From Chromera velia (taxonomy: Eukaryota > Sar > Chromeraceae): DNA of 30,000 nt. The stretch covers positions 1 through 30,000 of the forward strand of contig JAHBMJ010000985.1 of assembly GCA_018398765.1 (NCBI GenBank), in the 5' to 3' direction. Below, one piece after another: positions 9,448-18,375 of this stretch; position 1 is the first letter of the stretch, and each line of letters opens with the position of its first letter. The notes beneath the pieces were generated by a model that worked only from the letters and a program-made list of their open reading frames with translations, was not told where the DNA came from and made no database searches. Both the position numbers and the translations under genes were made by a program.

Positions 9448-12352
9448 TTAGTCTTGATGCTACTATCAGGTAGGGTCCTTCATAATTACCTTTTAATCCT
9501 TTTGACATTCCTTTTCGTGCCCTTGAGCCTTTCTCAAGCCAAACATAATCCCCTTTCTGGAAATATTGTATTTTTGTTGGGTTTTTAGCTAATTTCATTC
9601 TCATTTTTTGTATTGCTGCTTCTTCAAAAAGCTGTTGACGCTCTTGATTTTCTTTTCTTAAATTTGTTAGGACTTTGACATAGTTTGATAGAAGGAATCC
9701 TTCTTCCTCACTTAGGTTGGCCAGTAGTCGGATTGGATGGTTCGCCTTCCTTCCATAAATTATTTCGAAAGGAGTTTGGCCGATTACTGTCTGATATGAT
9801 ATATTATGGTGGAATGCAGCAAATGGTACGTACGTATCCCATTCTTTTTCAGCTTTTTCTATAAAGACTGTCAAACTATGCTTTATATCGGCATTTACCC
9901 TCTCAGTCCTACCATTGGTCGTAGGAGAAAATGCAGAACTAACTACCCGAGTAGAATGACACAAGTCATTTATTGCAAGAATAACAGGTTCTAACAAATT
10001 TGCTCCCCTGTCTGATTGTAGCTTACATGGTGCTCCATATCGACACAAAACCGTTTCTACTAATGCTTTTGCTATCATCTCTGTTTTCTGGTTTGGGAGT
10101 GCAACAAGTTCCACATACCGACTACTATTACACAAAATTGTAAGAATATATTTATTACCTTGACTACTTTCAGGAAGAGGACCAATTAAATCAAAACAAA
10201 ACGACTTCAAGGGAGCGTCCTTTAATATTTGAGGAGAGTATTGGTATTCTCCCTTTCCTTTCCTTCTTTTCTGGCATTGTTTGCATGTACATACAAACCG
10301 GTGTGCATCACTGTACATGTTTGACCAAAAATATTTATCAGACAGTGCTTGTAGAAGTCTTCCTGTTCCAATGTGTCCCCCCAATAGATGTGAATGTTCA
10401 TCTTTTAAAATTGACTCTCGCATTCCTTCAGGTACTGCAAGAAGAAACCTTGTTCTTGTTTTATGTCCAGATGCAGGCGGCAATAACCGATATAGTATAT
10501 CCTTGTGGAGAGTGTAAAGAGGAGCTTGACAAAGGAGTTCGATCCTTTCATGGTAGGAGAAATTATCTGGAACTTTTTCTGTTTTTAAATATTCTATTAT
10601 CTTTCTTAATTGTTTATCCTCAAACTGGGCTTCTCTTACTTCTTCCGGGTTATGAGGAGTTATTAATAATGGTGATGTAAAACGTGTTTTTGTTTCATTT
10701 TTTTCTTTATTTTCTTTTTCTTTTGATTTTTTCGTTTTCTGTACTGCTGCTATGACAATGGAGTCATCTGAGTCCGAATCTTTTTCATTTACGGCCTCTT
10801 GCTGTGTAATGAAGCATCCTGTTGTCAGAGCGTCCGCGTCTGTATTACTTTTTCCTTTTTTATGTATAATTTTGAAATCATATCCTGCGATTTTTAAACT
10901 TATTCTCATGAGTCTCGGATTTGAGTCTCTTTGTCTTTTTACCCATTCAAGAGCTTTGTGATCCGTTCGTATTATAAATTCTCTCCCCCACAACAATGGT
11001 TTAAACTTTTCTATTCCAAAGATTATTGCCTGCATTTCTGTTTCAGTAATAAACCATGCTTTTTCAAGAGTGGTCAGTCTACGTGAAGCAAAACTGATAA
11101 CAAATTCTCTGCCTTCTTCATCTTCTTGTGCTAAAATTACCGAAATTGCACTATGTGATGCATCGCACTTAAGAATGAACGGTGTGTTCCACCGAGGGTG
11201 TCCTAAAATAGGTGAAGATGTGAGGATATCTTTGAGGCGGTCAAACGATTTTTGACACGCTTCTGACCACACAAATTTCATATTTTTCTTTGTAAGATCA
11301 TATAAAGGTCCAGCGATTGTTGCATAATTCTCGATAAATTTCCTGTAATATCCTGTTAGTCCCAAAAATCCCCTGACTTGTTTGACTGTAGATGGTGGTA
11401 TGGCTTCTTTTATGCTTTTTGTCTTTTCTTCGGACGGAGAAATTCCATCTTGGTTGATGTTCTGTCCTAAATACGTTGTTTCCCTTTTCGCGAATGAACA
11501 TTTTTTAAAAGAAAGTTTTGCACCGATCTTTTCCAAACGGTATAAGACTGCTCGCAAATCTTGTAAATGTTTTTCAAAAGAAGGACTTGATATAAGAAGA
11601 TCGTCCATATAACAATGTGCATATTCTCCAATCAGCCCAGCCATTAATAAATCCATTGTCCTTTGTAAAATTGCAGGTGCGGATTGAATTCCAAAAGGAA
11701 GGCAGACGTACTTAAAGGATCCTCGATGACATGCAAAGGTCAGTTTTTCTTGATCACTTTCTTTTACCATGATTTGATTGAATGCTGAATGGAGGTCAAG
11801 AACACTGTGCCACGTTTTGTTCTGTAAATTTATTAATATGTCATCAACAAGTGGTAAAGGCCATCTCTTTTTCTTTAATACTATATTTAGAGCTCTGTAG
11901 TCAATACATAAGCGAAGCTTCCCACTTTTCTTTTTTACACATACTACTGGTGCAGACCATGCAGAGAGACTTTCTTTTATTACTCCAAATCTCAGCCATT
12001 CATCTATTTGTGCGTCTACTTCCGCTCTTAATGCTTGAGGTACTTGTTATGGCCTTACATATACAGGTTCTTCTATTTCTGTATCAATAGTAGCCTCTAC
12101 ACCTTTCAAAAGTCCGAGATTCTTTACTGTTGGGAATAAAGAAAGAAAGTCATACAAAAGATCTTCTATTTGATTTTGTTCTTCCACTGAAAGGTGTTTA
12201 GATTCAGCAATCGCTTCTCTAATTTGTCTTTTTACTTCCTTTTCTTCTTCTTCTGTAAGGTCTGGTTTTGTTTTTCTCTGATTTGACTCCTTATGGGAAT
12301 CGATAATGTCGTTTACATTGTCAGAAACCCTCTGTGAGTCATTTTGCTTCAA
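9347..12352 (-). CDS. pol: Pol: reverse transcriptase, RNase H and integrase (one in-frame TAA)
   Basis: An RT fingers/palm entry precedes TAA 12049-12047; the same frame then runs open to 9347. RT shows LDLHSAFNQI and the YMDD catalytic box (11611-11600). RNase H follows, with Asp in LKCDAS, a Glu in ITETEMQAI, Asp in IRTDHKALEW and Asp in the ADAL motif. Integrase shows an HHCC zinc site (HSHLLGGH ... CTCKQC) and a catalytic core with Asp in FDLIGPLP, Asp in LQSDRGANL and Glu in TNGRTERVN. The last two are 35 residues apart, the classic D,D(35)E. The GPY/F motif is GNYEGPYLIV. The frame then breaks at an A run (9424-9427) and the tail is read in the next frame. All catalytic residues are present; the TAA, followed by CAA, is the main RT defect. 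Confidence 0.95.
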
Positions 12353-13218
12353 ATTTTCTTTCGGCGTATAAATTGATGAGAGTGTTGCTTCCGATTTATT
12401 TCTTCTTTATCAGAACAAATCATTGTATGAGCAAGTAAGTAGTTAGATGGGAATGAAAACGGGCGTTGAGTTGCATTCATCACTGGAATATGTACGTAAC
12501 GTTCTTGTACCATTGAAACTGCATCTTGGATTTTTATTCCTTCAGGTTGGAACGTATTTCGTCTAGGTTCAATATATACGAGTGTTTCATTTGAAATAAG
12601 AGAATCTTTTGGTAAAGCAACTGCAACATGTGATATACTTTGGGGAGGGATCACTTCCTTTCTTTGTAAAATCAATGGTGATTGACAAAACTTTTTATTT
12701 TTGTTGAGGAAGCCCATTGGGGAAAGAGGAACATTGATTGGTCTCTCTTTTCCTTCCCTTTTTAGTTTTAAAATGTCTGGCTGGAAATGTAATGACATTA
12801 CATGTTTATTGCAAAATTCTTTTCCAAGTATGCAGTCATGTTTCATTGTAGGAGAAATGAAAAATCTATGTTTCATCTTTTCCCCTTTAATAAAGATTGT
12901 CATTGTAATACATCCTTCATTATCCAGTTCTTTTCCTCCTTCTGTTTTTATTATGATTGGTGCCTTTTGTGGAGTTAAATATGGATATTCTCCTTTGATT
13001 CTTTGGAAAACAAAAGTATGCAACAGTGATATGTCAGCTCTTGTGTCTATTAAAGCGGGAACCGGGGCAGAAAATTCGGACAAGAAGTTCACATGAGTAC
13101 CAACACCAGGTGAAGAGAGGAAGACTTGTGCCACTTTTATTATTTTCTGTGCATTGGAGCTTGGGCTCGTGTGTATATGCCCCGATTCTGCACACGCTTT
13201 ATCTTTTTTGCTGGTTGT
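12349..13218 (-). CDS. pro: Retropepsin-like protease region with mutated active site
   Basis: The frame is open from 13218. The aspartic-protease signature appears as ALIDTRADIS with the Asp codon at 13047-13045. The expected motif is D-T/S-G, but the Gly position is Arg (AGA, 13041-13039), one transition from GGA. The second retropepsin motif is seen as HDCILGKEF (family hydrophobic-hydrophobic-G). The C-terminal part is a linker into RT. The frame ends TGA at 12351-12349 after an AAAA run (12354-12357). The RT frame continues shifted -1. A Gly-to-Arg change beside the catalytic Asp should abolish processing. Confidence 0.8.
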   Translation of the reverse strand, partial: TTSKKDKACAESGHIHTSPSSNAQKIIKVAQVFLSSPGVGTHVNFLSEFSAPVPALIDTRADISLLHTFVFQRIKGEYPYLTPQKAPIIIKTEGGKELDNEGCITMTIFIKGEKMKHRFFISPTMKHDCILGKEFCNKHVMSLHFQPDILKLKREGKERPINVPLSPMGFLNKNKKFCQSPLILQRKEVIPPQSISHVAVALPKDSLISNETLVYIEPRRNTFQPEGIKIQDAVSMVQERYVHIPVMNATQRPFSFPSNYLLAHTMICSDKEEINRKQHSHQFIRRKKI

Positions 13219-13828
13219 TTACATTCCATTTCGGAGGGTTGGAAAATAATGGAGCTCTGTTGCCGTTTGGGTAGTTGTTATTCCATCTTACAGGGCCGCG
13301 TTGTGGAAAATTTCTTGAGAGTTGTTCTTTGTTTCCAAAAGGTGCTGATCTGTTTAAAAAGGGGTTTGGTTGGTTTGGAGGTCTGTTATTAGGATATGGG
13401 CTTGATCGAATTAGAAGAGGAGCTCGTCGTATTATAGGTTGCTTAAGTTCTTGATTCAAAGCTCTGTTTGGACCAAGTCCTCCTTGGTTTCTTTCTGAGG
13501 GGAAAATTTGCCTTCTGTTTTGATCTCTTTTCAAAGCCCTACATGCTGCCCGCACATGTCCCTTTTTGAAACAATAGTTGCATTCTGTATTTAAAAGGAG
13601 GGTGCAACCTTGTTCAGTGTGATCTCTCGTTCCTCTACATCGATTACACTGAGAGCGTTGTGCTACAATATCTGCTGCTATGTTTGCAATATTTGCAGCG
13701 TTTTGCATAATGATGCTTTTTTCCCCTTGTTGCGTGCCCCGTTTATTTCCATAGTCCATTTGACTATCATATCTACTGGCAGTATGTTGGGAATCATATT
13801 GTAGTGCTAACCTCCCCTTTTTTCTTTT
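13199..13828 (-). CDS. gag: Gag nucleocapsid, two zinc knuckles, Pro/Asn/Arg tail
   Basis: Open frame overlapping the capsid frame end, shifted -1. It encodes CNRCRGTRDHTEQGC (C-x2-C-x5-H-x4-C, one residue longer than usual) and then the canonical CNYCFKKGHVRAAC (C-x2-C-x4-H-x4-C). CCHC knuckles bind element RNA. The tail is rich in Pro, Asn and Arg. The frame ends TAA at 13201-13199, right after a six-A run (13204-13209). The protease frame is already open there and continues shifted +1. No good ATG lies at the 5' end; the ATG at 13687 or nearby Met codons are internal. Confidence 0.8.
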   Translation of the reverse strand, partial: KRKKGRLALQYDSQHTASRYDSQMDYGNKRGTQQGEKSIIMQNAANIANIAADIVAQRSQCNRCRGTRDHTEQGCTLLLNTECNYCFKKGHVRAACRALKRDQNRRQIFPSERNQGGLGPNRALNQELKQPIIRRAPLLIRSSPYPNNRPPNQPNPFLNRSAPFGNKEQLSRNFPQRGPVRWNNNYPNGNRAPLFSNPPKWNVNNQQKR

Positions 13829-14664
13829 ACTTTTTCTTCCGTTTTCTCTTCTGTGTTGGTTGCTAATATATGATATGTGGCCCCAGGTGTAACAGATAAA
13901 TATGTTTTGGCGTTCGAAAGCAGATTCTGGAAAGATGTGTATTGTTTTGTTTTTAAAGTTACTCTGATGTAATCGTTAGAGAGCCCCTTGATGAAGTGTC
14001 GAAAAACTTGTGCAGAGTTAACATCTTTTCCACATTCGTTACAAAGGCTTCTATAACGAATAGCAAAATCGTCGAGAGACTCTGTAAGTTTTTGTTTGAG
14101 GGCAAACAGACGTTCTTCAGCAGAGTACTGGTCAGCTTCTGTAAGTTCGTATTCCTTTAGGAACAAATCTTGCATTCCTTCTATATTGTTTATCTGTTGA
14201 ATTCTTGTTGACGGTAAATGATCATACCATGTCTTTGCTTTTCCGTTAAGGGTAGAAGGAAAATACATGTCCCAAAAATCAAGAAAATTCCATTGCATTC
14301 GGCTGTTTAGCCGAAGAAGGTGGGTCCAGTATGCTTTTGCTTGCAGACGGTCACCAGAGAATGTGAGCAGGTCCATTTTGACCTTGGGCACATCCCGATG
14401 ACCATTGCCAGCATATTGTTGTCTATTTGTTATATCGGTCAATGGGTTTCGGCTTTCTCTTATGTTCTTAGGAAAAACTGGCTGCCACATGCCTTGTTCA
14501 TCAATTCGAAAAGTAATTCCACCCTGTCTTTGGAGTTCCCTCATCACATTAGAATTAAGAGATCCAATTGTTGTTTGTAACGGGTTAAGATTTGCATTGG
14601 GCTGTTGATTTTGTGAAGGGTGGTTCACATAATTGTCTACGCCTTGATTTTCCTGTCCCACCTG
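13807..14664 (-). CDS. gag: Gag capsid region (Retrotrans_gag-like)
   Basis: Continues in frame after the TAA at 14665. It has the Ty3-type capsid core: a KVKMDLLTFSGD entry, an AYWTHLLRLN helix, then PSTLNGKAKTWYDHLP, then DLFLKEYE, then a LKQKLTESLDDFAIRYRSL block and FIKGLSNDYIR. This matches the retrotransposon Gag family that forms virus-like particles. The N-terminal part is Gln/Asn-rich. The frame ends at TAG 13809-13807 just after a run of six A (13818-13823). The next frame continues without a gap into the zinc-knuckle region, so one base is probably missing in the A run, or a -1 frameshift occurs there. Confidence 0.85.
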   Translation of the reverse strand, partial: QVGQENQGVDNYVNHPSQNQQPNANLNPLQTTIGSLNSNVMRELQRQGGITFRIDEQGMWQPVFPKNIRESRNPLTDITNRQQYAGNGHRDVPKVKMDLLTFSGDRLQAKAYWTHLLRLNSRMQWNFLDFWDMYFPSTLNGKAKTWYDHLPSTRIQQINNIEGMQDLFLKEYELTEADQYSAEERLFALKQKLTESLDDFAIRYRSLCNECGKDVNSAQVFRHFIKGLSNDYIRVTLKTKQYTSFQNLLSNAKTYLSVTPGATYHILATNTEEKTEEKVKEKRGG

Positions 14665-14949
14665 TTATCCATTTATTTCGGCAACATCTTGCATTTCTAC
14701 GTCTTCTTGATCTTTGATTGGCGCTATGGCTGGTGCAGCTTGTACCTCAGGGTTTTCTTGAGGGTTTTCTTCTTCATTGACTGCGGGTTGTTCATTTCCT
14801 TCATTTACTTGTGCGGGTGGAGGTGCAAGTTGAGCTTTAGCTTTTGCTTTTACTTTTGCTTTCGGTTGAGCTTTGGCTTTAGGCTGAGCTTTGGGTTTTG
14901 CTTTTACCTTAGCAACAGCTTTTACTTTTACTTTTGGTACTGGTGGCAT
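14665..14949 (-). CDS. gag: Gag N-terminal part, Lys/Ala/Pro-rich, ends in in-frame TAA
   Basis: Starts at ATG 14949-14947, the first ATG after the leader in this frame. Residues 1-45 are a basic run of KxKAKPKAQPKA-type repeats. The rest is Pro/Gln/Glu-rich and acidic. TAA at 14667-14665 interrupts it, but the same frame stays open on both sides and continues as the capsid region, so both halves are probably one Gag. The base after the stop starts CAG, so the stop may be a CAA-to-TAA change or a read-through stop. The basic N-terminus could bind membrane or nucleic acid; this is inferred from composition only. Confidence 0.7.
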   Translation of the reverse strand: MPPVPKVKVKAVAKVKAKPKAQPKAKAQPKAKVKAKAKAQLAPPPAQVNEGNEQPAVNEEENPQENPEVQAAPAIAPIKDQEDVEMQDVAEING

Positions 14950-15745
14950 AGTAAAGACTCTGTTTACTAATTTTACTTGGGTATGATTAGATTAATCCCT
15001 CCCAAATAAACCGTGCTGGTGAGAAAAGAAAGGGTGTAAGATGGAGGTATCGATAGCAAATATATTTTTCTTGAGGAATTGTCTCCAAATTAAGTGCTTG
15101 GAGCGTTTGTGATGATTGACGATTGTGTGCCTAAGTGTAGGCGGTGTACTGGTCAAGTAGAAAGACGGTTAAATTTTCAGGGTTGTTGATGAACTCGAAG
15201 TTTCTTTCGAGAGCTTTATTAACAAAAGCCTGTGCTTGTTCTGCTCGGTTTGTTATGGGTGTTCGTGGGATATCTCCAATGATGATTTCGAGTAATCTCC
15301 TGATGTAGGGGGCGCTTTAGTAGAAGTTGATAGGAGGTTGGTGTTTTTGAGCTTGTTTGGTTATTTTGTTTTGTCTGCTGCAGGGATTTATTTATACTAA
15401 AGAGTAGAATTTACAGGAACAAATATGTATTTATGATCATGAAATTTATGTGGTAAAATTGGTACTCCAGATATTGCGAGATCAAGCGATACGATTCGAG
15501 ACCAGCTTTTTATCAACGTTTTACAAAACGGGTTCCACTTGCAAAGAGGAACCGTTGTAAGATTTAATCCAGCCAAATGTGTTTGAAAATATAAAATTCT
15601 TAAATGTGCTGTTTTAAATTTTAGAAAATTACCGAAATGTTGAATATGAATGTTTGGTCTATCTGTTGGAGTTTTAGTAAGAAATAGAGTGGTTTCTGTG
15701 GCTTGAAAAATAATTTCTTTTTTTACTCCTGATGAAGGGTTGACT
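14950..15745 (-). other. 5' leader of the element
   Basis: Lies between the PBS and the first gag ATG. It has no ATG-initiated gene. One minus-strand frame is open from about 15774 to 15397 but has no ATG anywhere and runs through the PBS. The leader probably holds the packaging signal. It is A/T-rich with no repeats noticed. Confidence 0.6.
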
Positions 15746-15763
15746 CTCGCTGGCAAGTCACCA
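15746..15763 (-). other. Primer-binding site (PBS)
   Basis: Two bases downstream of the 5' LTR end, the element strand reads TGGTGACTTGCCAGCGAG. It starts with TGG, the complement of the CCA tail of tRNAs, and would pair with a tRNA ending CTCGCTGGCAAGTCACCA. It is not the initiator-Met type (TGGTATC...) common in many LTR elements. I cannot name the tRNA from the window alone. Confidence 0.8.
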
Positions 15764-15952
15764 CGTGTTCTGACCTACTCCTAGTTCGTTTAACCAGGAA
15801 GAAAGCCAGATGAATGTATATGTATAAATGTATATATATTTGGGTTTGTATAAGTTGACTAAGATGTCGAAAGGAAGACAAAGGGGAAGTAAAGAATGTA
15901 GAGATGTATAACAGGGAATTAGCAGAGAACAAATGATACTTAGCCTTGGGTC

Positions 15953-15958
15953 TTTATT
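15953..15958 (-). terminator. Polyadenylation signal AATAAA in 5' LTR
   Basis: Identical to the signal at 133-138 in the other LTR. In the 5' LTR it would have to be bypassed by full-length transcripts. Confidence 0.4.
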
Positions 15959-16306
15959 AGACTGTAGCAGATCTTGTTGGTCTCGATATTTGGACAGGGC
16001 TTCGCCGCCTGGGAGGTTTTTGTACTCTAGGAAGGCGTTTCTGATGGAACGCTTTAGCTTAAAGCCCGCTAGGGGTATTTATGGATGCTACAGGACGTAA
16101 CTATATTAGCAGAAGGGACAAGAGACTGTTAGAGTCTCCTCTCTGGTATGTTCTAAGTGGAATGCCTTAAGGTAAGATATTTTCATAAAGGTTGGTTGGA
16201 AGGTTTATGAAAGAAGATTTTAGAATTCTGGTTGGAAGGACGTGACTTTTTGGTCTGTTGATTCTTGTCAAAACTTTTCATGATTGTGAAAATGTTTTGT
16301 ATGACA

Positions 16307-16590
16307 AGTCTTTCGGGAAGTCTTTCATGCAGTGATACAGGCCATCGTGCGGTGATACAGGCCATCATAAAGTCTTTCACGTGAGTGGAAGTCTTTCATT
16401 ACGAAGTCTTTCATAGAGGGAAGTCTTTTATCACAAAGTCTTTCACAAGAGGAAGTCTTTCATCATAAAGTCCTTCACAGAGGAAGTCTTTTATCACAAA
16501 GTCTTTCACAGAGGAAGTCTTTCATCATAAAGTCTTTCATAAGAAGAAGTCTTTCGTCACAAAGTCTTTCATAAGAGGAAGTCTTACGGA
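16307..16590 (-). repeat. LTR-internal minisatellite, 5' LTR copy
   Basis: This is the same array as at 487-770, shifted by 15820 bases. It has the same number of units and a few substitutions between the two. Unit number unchanged since insertion suggests that slippage or unequal exchange has not acted on either copy since the element integrated. Confidence 0.9.
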
Positions 16591-16600
16591 TGATATGTGG

Positions 16601-16680
16601 TTTTTAAAAACAGGTAGTTAAGAATTAAACCCCAGACCTTTTGATTATTAATCGTATACGTTAACCAATATGTCATGAAT
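16601..16680 (-). promoter_or_regulatory. tRNA-like block in 5' LTR
   Basis: Counterpart of the block at 781-860. The B-box-like part here reads GGTTTAATTC, one transition away from the other copy. The T5 run is retained. Confidence 0.33.
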
Positions 16681-16762
16681 GCTAAGGCTGTTTTTCCATT
16701 TGATTAGATCTTAATCTGTCTGATCCTTTTATATTTTTATAGTATAAAAGTTCGACAGAACA

Positions 16763-17034
16763 ACCAAGTCGTGAGAGGGGAGAGCTGGAGGGTCCTGCAA
16801 GATGTTGTTTGCTGGTCTCCCGGGAGTAGACCAGACAGCTGGTGGGTTAGGGGGGGGAGGTGGTGGTAATACATGGGGAATGAGGATCACTGGAGGGGGG
16901 AAGCGCCTAGTTGCAGTCTGTAAGGGTCCTGGAGCACATTGGGCCAGCCCAGACTCACCAACAGTCTCAAGCGAACTGCCCGTCCCGCCTGATGAGATCA
17001 CATCGACTGAGACTTCCCCTGGCTCTGTGTCCAT
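16763..17034 (-). CDS. Possible Pro-rich exon abutting the insertion
   Basis: Minus-strand frame from ATG 17034 running directly into the LTR. It contains VGESGLAQCAPGP, FPPPVILIPHVLPPPPPPNPP and PALPSHDLVV. Composition looks like a low-complexity Pro-rich protein segment. If it is real, the retrotransposon inserted within or next to its gene. An overlapping plus-strand frame (16802-17173) is also open, so the strand is uncertain. TAG followed by CAG lies just upstream in the same frame. Confidence 0.22.
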
Positions 17035-17349
17035 CCACTGCTACCCGTATCCATTTCCTCCTGACATCGATCTCTACGAATGGGGTTCTTTTTTTGCAAG
17101 TAGACGGGTTGCGGACGTAATAATCGAGTGTACTCAAACAACAAAGGTAAAGCAAAAACGTCTACTCCCTTGAACTTCCTCAATTCCTCACCAATTTTGT
17201 TCGTTTTTTTGACTTGAACGTTCTCTCTGCTGGAGTCCTCTCTGTTTTTCATTATTAAAACAAGAGAGGAGGGATATTTCACTATATAGCTTAAACGATA
17301 AAATGGACGTCTACGATCGACGCGCACGGCATATGGTCATTGCATATGA

Positions 17350-17373
17350 ATATATCGATAATCATCGATATAT
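17350..17373. repeat. Perfect 10-bp inverted repeat, 4-base loop
   Basis: ATATATCGAT, loop AATC, ATCGATATAT. It could form a short hairpin or bind a dimeric factor. No gene context is clear. Confidence 0.85.
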
Positions 17374-18212
17374 CGCTTAAGACAAGACTCAGAGGGCAGC
17401 TCACCCTTTAGGCAGCAATGAGGCCCCATGTATGACTCAATAAAAACTCGCATATAACCTCAAAGCCGGCCAGCCTGCGCATGCATATGTGCACGCCGCG
17501 GGTGGCCGGCGCTTCGCTTTCTGCCCTGCCGCGATGCATTCAGCACTATGCTAAAATTAGTTAGACGGCTTAATTTAGCCAGTGCTGCCAAAGAATAGGT
17601 CTCGCATATTCTGTCAGTATTACTACGTACCAAAGGAGGAGGGATCGTCTGGTTATTATTCTTTTCAAAAACTCTGAGACGTCATCGAACTTGTATCTGC
17701 AGCCCTTTTCCGGGACCATAACAAGAGTGCCGTCTTTAAAAATATATCAGTCTCCGCCCACCGTCTCCGTCCTTCCCCTCTCAGCTCTTGAACAGTTGAA
17801 CACTAACATCGGGTGGAACATCGAGGCGATACGCAGCTGTCTGCGACTCTTTGGAAGTCTCTATAGATTCTTTGGAATTCGCTCAGCAGGCTCTTCATCT
17901 TCGGTCTGTGTTTTTCGGAACAACATGTAGTGCATGCCGATGGAAGGCGTACATACTAGCATACATGTCGCTGTCTGTAGATGTCGGTCTTGTGTTTCTT
18001 TCCATTTTCTGTTTTGTCTCCTTCTTTTTTAATGATGTATGCCTCTCTCTTTCAGAAACGTCTCTTATGAAAAAAAATGCGCTCTGCATCCTCTTCATTA
18101 CGGCCGGTTACAATCGGTCGCACTCATATACTGTTGTTTTACACATGCGCTCATTCAACCACGTAGTCACTCTCTCCCTCAATCCCTAGCTAGCTTCCTC
18201 AGGCTCCCCACC

Positions 18213-18375
18213 TCCCTCGATCTGCTCACTCACTCACTCACCCACCCACCTACTCACTCTTTTTCGCCCTCCCTCTCTGCCTGCTTCTAGGCGCATCTAG
18301 GCCTGCCTCCCCGCCTACTTTCTTCCCTCACTCCGCTCACTCAGTCAGTCACTCACTCACTCACTCAGTCAGTCA
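18213..18375. repeat. TCAC/CTCA tetranucleotide repeats
   Basis: Interrupted runs of CTCA, CCAC and CAGT. Similar runs recur at 25415-25450 and, in reverse sense, at 27664-27728. Confidence 0.85.

Larger units (their letters stand above)
1..16762 (-). mobile_element. Ty3/Gypsy LTR retrotransposon of chromovirus type, about 16.8 kb, with accessory gene
   Basis: The element reads right to left: 5' LTR, primer-binding site, gag, protease, RT, RNase H, integrase with chromodomain, a long 3' region, polypurine tract, 3' LTR. The order PR-RT-RH-IN and the chromodomain after a GPY/F motif define a chromovirus among Ty3/Gypsy elements. LTR ends are TGTTCTG and CAGAACA, a 7-bp inverted repeat. The left LTR starts before base 1, at LTR position 56, so the total is about 16817 bp. 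Pol ends at 8983, leaving about 8 kb before the 3' LTR, far more than these elements usually have. That space carries a spliced unknown gene. The target-site duplication cannot be checked because the left flank is missing; the right flank begins ACCAA. In-frame stops, a mutated protease and frame changes make this copy non-autonomous as it stands. Confidence 0.93.
15766..16762 (-). repeat. 5' LTR (complete, 997 bp)
   Basis: On the plus strand it starts TGTTCTG at 15766 and ends CAGAACA at 16762, a perfect 7-bp terminal inverted repeat with TG...CA ends. The primer-binding site begins two bases beyond the 15766 end, which fixes the boundary independently. From 15821 on it is collinear with the left LTR without indels. 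In element sense, TATA-like sequence lies within about 40 bases of the LTR start, and the polyadenylation hexamer lies about 190 bases before the LTR end. The transcribed part would therefore be most of the LTR. Confidence 0.92.

Noticed and set aside
13818-13830. Classic -1 slippery heptamer between capsid and nucleocapsid
   Set aside because: In the zero frame the site is A-AAA-AGG, which does not fit X-XXY-YYZ; a missing A explains it equally well.
15397-15774. 119-codon minus-strand open frame in the element leader
   Set aside because: It contains no ATG at all, begins inside the primer-binding site and shows no known domain; probably chance.
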